This document shows, piece after piece, positions 58,836-64,000 of a stretch of 64,000 nt of DNA. Location of the stretch: contig JAGYML010000002.1 in NCBI GenBank assembly GCA_018400615.1, positions 1 through 64,000 on the forward strand, written 5' to 3'. Source of the DNA: a bacterium. GTDB taxonomy: Bacteria; Bacillota_I; Bacilli_A; Izemoplasmatales; Izemoplasmataceae. Both the position numbers and the translations under genes were made by a program. A model generated the notes under the pieces. That model saw only the letters and a program-made list of their open reading frames with translations. It made no database searches and had not been told where the DNA came from. The stretch's first letter is position 1. The number at the start of each line of letters is the position of its first letter.

Positions 58836-60023
58836 ATGAAATCCATCAGGGAACTGTACAAAATCGGACGCGGTCCTTCCAGCTCGCACACCATGGGGCC
58901 TGAAAAAGCGTGTCAGCTATTTAAAAAACGTTTTCCAAATGCCCATTATGAAGTGGACCTTTATGGCTCGCTAAGCTTGACAGGAAAAGGCCATCTGACA
59001 GACGTGATTATTGAACACGTCTTAAAAGATGTGAATGTGCATTTCAAAAGTGATTTTATCGATAAACATCCCAATACCATGGACTTGAAAGCCTATGACA
59101 AGGGCGAATTGCTAGCGTCCATGCGTGTATACAGTGTGGGCGGAGGCACCATAGAAATCGAAGGGGAACCCCATATTGAATCACCGGATGTCTATCCCCA
59201 TCAATCCTTCGAGCAAATCAAGACGTACTGTGAAAAAGAAGGGATCAGGCTTTATGAGTATGTGGAACGGTTTGAGGATGACACGATTTATGATTTCTTG
59301 AAAACCGTTTGGGATACGATGCTTAACTCAATTGAGAACGGTCTTAATACCGAGGGAACACTGCCAGGCGCTTTGCAGGTTAGAAGAAAAGCCCATTCTC
59401 TTTTAAAGAAAACCTCGAAGAACGAGCCATCAGAAATCAGAGAGTCCAGACTTGTAAGTGCGTATGCATTTGCGATCAATGAAACGAATGCCAGCGGAGG
59501 CATCGTCGCAACGGCTCCTACATGTGGAGCCAGTGGTACGGTACCTTCGGTTTTGAAATATATGAAAGAACGCCATGGGTTCAGTGAAGTATCGGTACTA
59601 AGAGCGCTCGCTTCAGCCGCGGTAATTGGCAATGTGATTAAACATAACGCCTCTATCAGTGGGGCTGAAGCAGGATGCCAGGCAGAAGTCGGCAGTGCTT
59701 GTTCGATGGCGGCTGCAGCCCATGCAGAGCTTTTCAAGTTGTCACTCGATCAAATCGAATATGCGGCTGAAATCGCCCTTGAACATCATTTGGGTCTTAC
59801 GTGTGATCCAATTGGTGGTTATGTACAAATACCTTGTATTGAAAGAAATGCGGTGGCTGCTTTAAGGGCTATTGATGCGTGTGGCCTTGCATACTTTTTA
59901 AGCGATTCAAGAAAGATATCCTTTGATTTGGTTGTGGAAACCATGTTTGAAACAGGTAAGGACATGCCTGCTAACTACCGTGAAACGAGTTGTGGTGGCT
60001 TGGCTAAGAAATACAATATATAA
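58836..60023 (+). CDS. L-serine ammonia-lyase (iron-sulfur type, single chain)
   Basis: IGRGPSSSHTMGPEKAC, ATAPTCGASGTVPSVLKYM, EAGCQAEVGSACSMAAAAHAEL, GLTCDPIGGYVQIPCIERNA. Confidence 0.95.
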   Translation: MKSIRELYKIGRGPSSSHTMGPEKACQLFKKRFPNAHYEVDLYGSLSLTGKGHLTDVIIEHVLKDVNVHFKSDFIDKHPNTMDLKAYDKGELLASMRVYSVGGGTIEIEGEPHIESPDVYPHQSFEQIKTYCEKEGIRLYEYVERFEDDTIYDFLKTVWDTMLNSIENGLNTEGTLPGALQVRRKAHSLLKKTSKNEPSEIRESRLVSAYAFAINETNASGGIVATAPTCGASGTVPSVLKYMKERHGFSEVSVLRALASAAVIGNVIKHNASISGAEAGCQAEVGSACSMAAAAHAELFKLSLDQIEYAAEIALEHHLGLTCDPIGGYVQIPCIERNAVAALRAIDACGLAYFLSDSRKISFDLVVETMFETGKDMPANYRETSCGGLAKKYNI

Positions 60024-60044
60024 GTTTGAAGTGAAGGTGATAGT

Positions 60045-61394
60045 GTGGTTGAAAAAAATAGTTATCATGAAGTGACATTCACAGATTTGACCCATGACGC
60101 AATGGGCGTATGTAAAATCGATGGGTATCCCGTGTTTGTCAAAGATGCTTTGAAAGGCGAAAAAGCATTGATTAAAGTGGTCAAAACCAACAAGAACTTT
60201 GGATTTGGACGCTTGATAGAAATCAAAGACGTTTCTCCTTTTAGAAAACAGCCCATTTGCGATCACTTTAATGAATGTGGTGGCTGCAATATGATGCATA
60301 TGAATTATGAGATGCAATTGGGGTTCAAGAAACACAGGGTCAAAGAGACACTGAGAAAGCTTGGCCACATCGAGACCGATGTGGACGATACTGTTGGAAT
60401 GAACAATCCCTTTTATTATCGTAATAAAGCGATTATTCCTTTTGGTATGGAGAATGGCAAAATAGTGGCTGGGATGTATAAACCACGCTCTCATGACATT
60501 GTGGACGTACGCCGCTGTCATGTATGGCCGAAGGTGTTTTCTGATATTACCAGATTCTTGAAGAGATTCCTGGAATCACTTGATTATTCCATTTATGATG
60601 AAATCACCCATTCAGGTGTTTTCAGAGGAATCATGCTCAGAAGAAGCAAGGACAATGAGCAATTGTCGCTGACACTTATCGTCAATGGCAACAAAGTGCC
60701 TTTTCAAGATGCCATAGTTGATGCGGTCAAGGAACGCTTCCCCTGTCTCAAGAGCATCATGGCGAATTTCAACAAGGAAAAGACCAACGTAATGCTTGGT
60801 AGAAAGAGCAAGGTCCTTTTGGGTGAAGATGCAATTTATGACACATTGCTTGGCAATGAATACAGGATTTCTCACAAATCATTCTATCAGGTGAATCCGC
60901 TTCAAACAGAAGCGCTTTATACAAAAGCCATCGAAGTCGCTGATCTACAAGAGACTGACACAGTGATGGATGCATTTTGTGGAATCGGCACCATCGCACT
61001 TTCACTCGCAAACAAAGTGGATAAGGTCATCGGCCTTGAGAGTGTGAAGGCTGCTGTGGAAGACGCAAAGGAAAATGCCGTTAGAAATGCCATTGACAAT
61101 GCTGAGTTTCATGCAGGTAAAGTGGAGGACATTATTGGCAAGTTCAAGCGTGAATCAGTAGATGTTCTTTTCATAGATCCCCCCAGAAAGGGCTGCAAGC
61201 GAGAATTCCTTGATGCCGTTTTGGCGATGGGGATTAAGAAAATTGTCTACATTTCATGCAATGTAAGTACGCTTGCAAGGGATCTCAATATACTTGTCAG
61301 CGATGGCTACATCATTAAAAGCGTAACCCCCTTTGACATGTTCCCACAAACCAGCCACATCGAATCTGTGACCATGCTTGAGAAAAGTGCTTAA
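60045..61394 (+). CDS. RlmD/RumA-type rRNA (uracil-C5)-methyltransferase
   Basis: TRAM domain, CDHFNECGGCNMMHM, FYQVNPLQTEALYTKA, VLFIDPPRKGCKREFLDAV, YISCNVSTLARDL. Confidence 0.95.
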   Translation: MVEKNSYHEVTFTDLTHDAMGVCKIDGYPVFVKDALKGEKALIKVVKTNKNFGFGRLIEIKDVSPFRKQPICDHFNECGGCNMMHMNYEMQLGFKKHRVKETLRKLGHIETDVDDTVGMNNPFYYRNKAIIPFGMENGKIVAGMYKPRSHDIVDVRRCHVWPKVFSDITRFLKRFLESLDYSIYDEITHSGVFRGIMLRRSKDNEQLSLTLIVNGNKVPFQDAIVDAVKERFPCLKSIMANFNKEKTNVMLGRKSKVLLGEDAIYDTLLGNEYRISHKSFYQVNPLQTEALYTKAIEVADLQETDTVMDAFCGIGTIALSLANKVDKVIGLESVKAAVEDAKENAVRNAIDNAEFHAGKVEDIIGKFKRESVDVLFIDPPRKGCKREFLDAVLAMGIKKIVYISCNVSTLARDLNILVSDGYIIKSVTPFDMFPQTSHIESVTMLEKSA

Positions 61395-61399
61395 GACAC

Positions 61400-61427
61400 C
61401 AAACCTCGGATGAGTCCGGGGTTTTTA
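61400..61427 (+). terminator. Intrinsic terminator
   Basis: aaacctcggatgagtccggggtttttat. Confidence 0.7.
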
Positions 61428-61445
61428 TAACTTGGGAGGCGTATC

Positions 61446-62057
61446 ATGAATCAAAAAAAACGCATGCTTTCAGGAAAGCTTTATAAAGTTGAAGGAAAAG
61501 AACTTTACGAAGCACATAAAAAGGCCAAGGACTTACTGGATGATTTCAACAGTCTTAGATATGAAGCCTGGCACAAACACAAATACATCCTTGATGAGTT
61601 GCTTGGGGGGTATGGAGAGCGCAACATGATTGTGCCTCCGTTTCGCTGTGACTATGGAGAAAACATCTATATCGGGAACGATTTCTTTGCGAATTATGAC
61701 TGCATCATGTTGGATGTCAACACCATAAGTATCGGCGATCGTGTCATGTTTGGTCCTAGAGTCTCGTTGTTAACCGCTGCCCATCCAATCGACAAGGTCA
61801 TCCGTGCAGAACTTCTGGAGTATGGTCTTGCCATCACCATCGGTGATGATGCCTGGCTTGGAGGGAACGTGACTGTTAATCCGGGTGTCATGATCGGTGA
61901 AGGCTCGATTATCGGTTCGGGTTCGGTTGTGACAAAATCCATTCCTCCGAACGTCATCGCTGCAGGCAACCCATGTAAAATCATTCGTGAAATCACAGAT
62001 AAGGACAAGGCTTACTGGCAAAAACTGAAAGCAGAATACTTGGCAGCATCTGAATAA
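61446..62057 (+). CDS. Maltose/galactoside O-acetyltransferase (LbH family)
   Basis: PPFRCDYGENIYIGNDFFANYDCIMLDVNTISIGDRVMFGPRVSLLTAAHP and hexapeptide repeats. Confidence 0.95.
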   Translation: MNQKKRMLSGKLYKVEGKELYEAHKKAKDLLDDFNSLRYEAWHKHKYILDELLGGYGERNMIVPPFRCDYGENIYIGNDFFANYDCIMLDVNTISIGDRVMFGPRVSLLTAAHPIDKVIRAELLEYGLAITIGDDAWLGGNVTVNPGVMIGEGSIIGSGSVVTKSIPPNVIAAGNPCKIIREITDKDKAYWQKLKAEYLAASE

Positions 62058-62073
62058 ACGTTTTTTATAAATA

Positions 62074-62102
62074 TTGTAATCATTGGCTGTTAAAGGTATA
62101 AT
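62074..62102 (+). promoter_or_regulatory. Sigma-A-type promoter of the heliorhodopsin gene
   Basis: TTGTAA - 17 nt - TATAAT. Confidence 0.8.
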
Positions 62103-62146
62103 ATAAGTGCATCTAAAACTATTTAATAGGGGAAGGACGTGTCATT

Positions 62147-62938
62147 ATGAACACCATTACGTATCAAGGATTGAGAAAATTCAATCTTGTCATGGGAGGC
62201 CTGCATTTCTTGCAGGGTCTGCTTATGCTTGTGCTCTCACTTACCTGGTCTAAAATCATTGATTTCAAGCCTCAGATTTTCACCAATTTTCTAACCTACG
62301 ATGAAACCATTGGTGCCCTTGTCAACGAATCGAATAAGGTTTTTGATTTGCCGTTTGGCATACTGGTTTCAGTCTTTTTGTTTTTGAGTGCATTGGCCCA
62401 TTTCATCATTGCCGTGCCCAAGAAGACGAACGAAATCTATGTCAAGGATCTTGAAAAAGGCATCAACCGTTTCCGTTGGTATGAATACGCGCTCTCATCT
62501 TCACTCATGCTTGTACTTATCGCCGCATTGTTTGGAGTGAATGATCTTGGGGCTTTGATTCTCATCTTTGGATTGAACGCCACCATGAACCTTTTCGGAT
62601 TATTGATGGAGAAAATGAACAGTGGAACCAACAAGGAAAATGTAGACTGGACCTCGTTTGTTTATGGGAGCATAGCAGGGATTATTCCCTGGATTGTGAT
62701 TGTACTTTACGCCTTTGGCAATAGCGATCCCAGTGAAGTGCCCGGGTTTGTTTATGGCATTGTCGTAAGTTATTTCGTATTCTTCAATCTATTTCCAATC
62801 AATATGATACTTCAGTATTTGAAGGTCGGAAAATGGAAAAATTATCTCTATGGAGAAAGAGCCTACATTGTTTTGAGTTTGTTGGCGAAAACCGTATTGG
62901 CTTGGTTTGTACTCTTTGGAGTCATGCAACCTTCATAA
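62147..62938 (+). CDS. Heliorhodopsin
   Basis: 263 aa, 7 hydrophobic segments; FRWYEYALSSSLMLVLIA (Glu113), FGLNATMNLFGLLMEKMN, IAGIIPWIVIVLY, PGFVYGIVVSYFVFFNLFPINMILQYLKVGKWKNYLYGERAYIVLSLLAKTVLAW (Lys248). Confidence 0.95.
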   Translation: MNTITYQGLRKFNLVMGGLHFLQGLLMLVLSLTWSKIIDFKPQIFTNFLTYDETIGALVNESNKVFDLPFGILVSVFLFLSALAHFIIAVPKKTNEIYVKDLEKGINRFRWYEYALSSSLMLVLIAALFGVNDLGALILIFGLNATMNLFGLLMEKMNSGTNKENVDWTSFVYGSIAGIIPWIVIVLYAFGNSDPSEVPGFVYGIVVSYFVFFNLFPINMILQYLKVGKWKNYLYGERAYIVLSLLAKTVLAWFVLFGVMQPS

Positions 62939-62944
62939 ACCTTG

Positions 62945-62979
62945 AAAGCTTTGCGAGACCGTTCGCAAAGCTTTTTTTC
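62945..62979 (+). terminator. Heliorhodopsin gene terminator
   Basis: aaagctttgcga-gaccgt-tcgcaaagctttttttt. Confidence 0.88.
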
Positions 62980-63049
62980 ATTGAAGATAAAATTGTAAGA
63001 AACCACGTCATATGGTACAATTAACTATCGATTAGGAAGAGGAAAAACC

Positions 63050-64000
63050 ATGAAAAAAAAGCTATTCAAAATCACTTATATTGTTTTGGGGATACCCTTG
63101 GTTGCCTTTGTGTTTTTATTGTTTTTTTTAACAGTGACTGAATACCGACCCGATGAAGTTGAGACCCTTGAAATAGACGGTGAAGCCTCTTTTGACTTAG
63201 CACTTGATGATACGCTCAATCTAATGACTTTCAATATTGGATATGCATCATTGGGTGAAGATGAAGACTTTGTGATGGACGGTGGAAAGAGAGGCCGTCC
63301 AGAATCGAAAGATGTGGTACTTGAGTACCTACAAGGGATTGAAAATCTTCTTGATACCCACGAAAGTGATGTCTATTTTCTTCAGGAAGTGGATGAACCC
63401 TCCAGGAGAAGTTATGATATCAACCAGGTTGAATCGATGCATGAAACCGTGGGGAAAACCACGTATCAAAGCACGTTTGCATATAACTTCAAGGCCTCAC
63501 TTGTGCCATTTCCCGTTTCTTTTAGTGATTATATCGGACAAGTTGCGAGTGGCATGCAGACCTTGTCGCGCTATGAAATGGACACCAGTAAGCGCATGCA
63601 GTTTCCAGGAGAATTTTCCTGGCCGCTTAGAACCGCAAATTTAAAACGTGCGATGGTGGTCACGCGCTTACCAATTGTTGACAGTGACAAGACGCTAGTG
63701 CTTATCAATTTGCATATGAGTGCTTATGACGATGGGTCCATGCGTGAACAGGAGATGGCATTGTTCAAGGACGTGCTCCATGAGGAAAGAGAGAAAGGCA
63801 ATTACGTCATTGCAGGTGGCGATTTCAATCAGACATTCCCAGAAGCACAAGGCGTTTATCCTGTCATCGACGATGAATACTTTACGGCACCGCAAATGGA
63901 GAGCGGTGTGCTTGGGGAAGGGTTTGAATTTGCAGTCGATACCACCCATCCGACCAGCCGTCTTCTCAACACACCTTATGACATAGACAGTGATTTGACA
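63050..64000 (+). CDS. Endonuclease/exonuclease/phosphatase family protein, membrane anchored, truncated by window
   Basis: N-terminal TM, LNLMTFNIGYASLG, DVYFLQEVDEPSRRSYD, LVLINLHMSAY, YVIAGGDFNQTFP; no stop before 64000. Confidence 0.88.
   Translation, partial: MKKKLFKITYIVLGIPLVAFVFLLFFLTVTEYRPDEVETLEIDGEASFDLALDDTLNLMTFNIGYASLGEDEDFVMDGGKRGRPESKDVVLEYLQGIENLLDTHESDVYFLQEVDEPSRRSYDINQVESMHETVGKTTYQSTFAYNFKASLVPFPVSFSDYIGQVASGMQTLSRYEMDTSKRMQFPGEFSWPLRTANLKRAMVVTRLPIVDSDKTLVLINLHMSAYDDGSMREQEMALFKDVLHEEREKGNYVIAGGDFNQTFPEAQGVYPVIDDEYFTAPQMESGVLGEGFEFAVDTTHPTSRLLNTPYDIDSDLT

Noticed and set aside
1-64000. CRISPR arrays, IS elements, prophage or rRNA genes
   Set aside because: No regularly spaced repeats, transposase or phage motifs, or rRNA core sequences noticed on reading the window

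Overview
This window is a compact, gene-dense, chromosomal stretch of a low-GC Gram-positive-like (Bacillota/Mollicutes-related) fermentative bacterium. No phage, transposon, CRISPR or rRNA was seen. Recognisable blocks: an aspartate/fumarate/malate catabolic operon (fumarase alpha and beta, malic enzyme, aspartase); rpmE-tdk-tadA-SRP RNA; the origin-proximal set mnmG-rsmG-[two membrane proteins]-parA-parB-mscS-DUF951; five tRNAs in two clusters; a nine-gene V/A-type ATPase operon; yidD-metK; a YtxK-like methylase with ackA; dnaE-pfkA-pyk; a PadR-DUF1700/DUF4097 unit; an RND pump with TetR; uvrB; a TetR-ABC transporter unit; DUF3137-LemA; and serine dehydratase-rlmD. Two items stand out. (1) 55708-56705 is a self-contained transcription unit encoding four tandem, mostly paralogous, strongly cationic mini-proteins of 31-38 aa ([M/C/F/G]-P-[M/I]-[Q/N]-Y-W-x-x-x-F-[I/V]-R ... 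R-x-x-x-R-x-K-F-x-x-K), followed by a SHOCT-like-domain protein. These mini-ORFs are absent from the supplied ORF track. (2) A monocistronic heliorhodopsin gene lies at 62147-62938. Secondary items: a pair of membrane proteins with apparently degenerate HD-GYP-like C-termini between rsmG and parA; a duplicated promoter flanking a palindrome that is both a TetR-type operator candidate and a terminator; a hairpin after ackA that encloses the next gene's RBS and start; and a perfect palindrome directly after the V-ATPase proteolipid gene. All calls come from reading the sequence; no database search was run.
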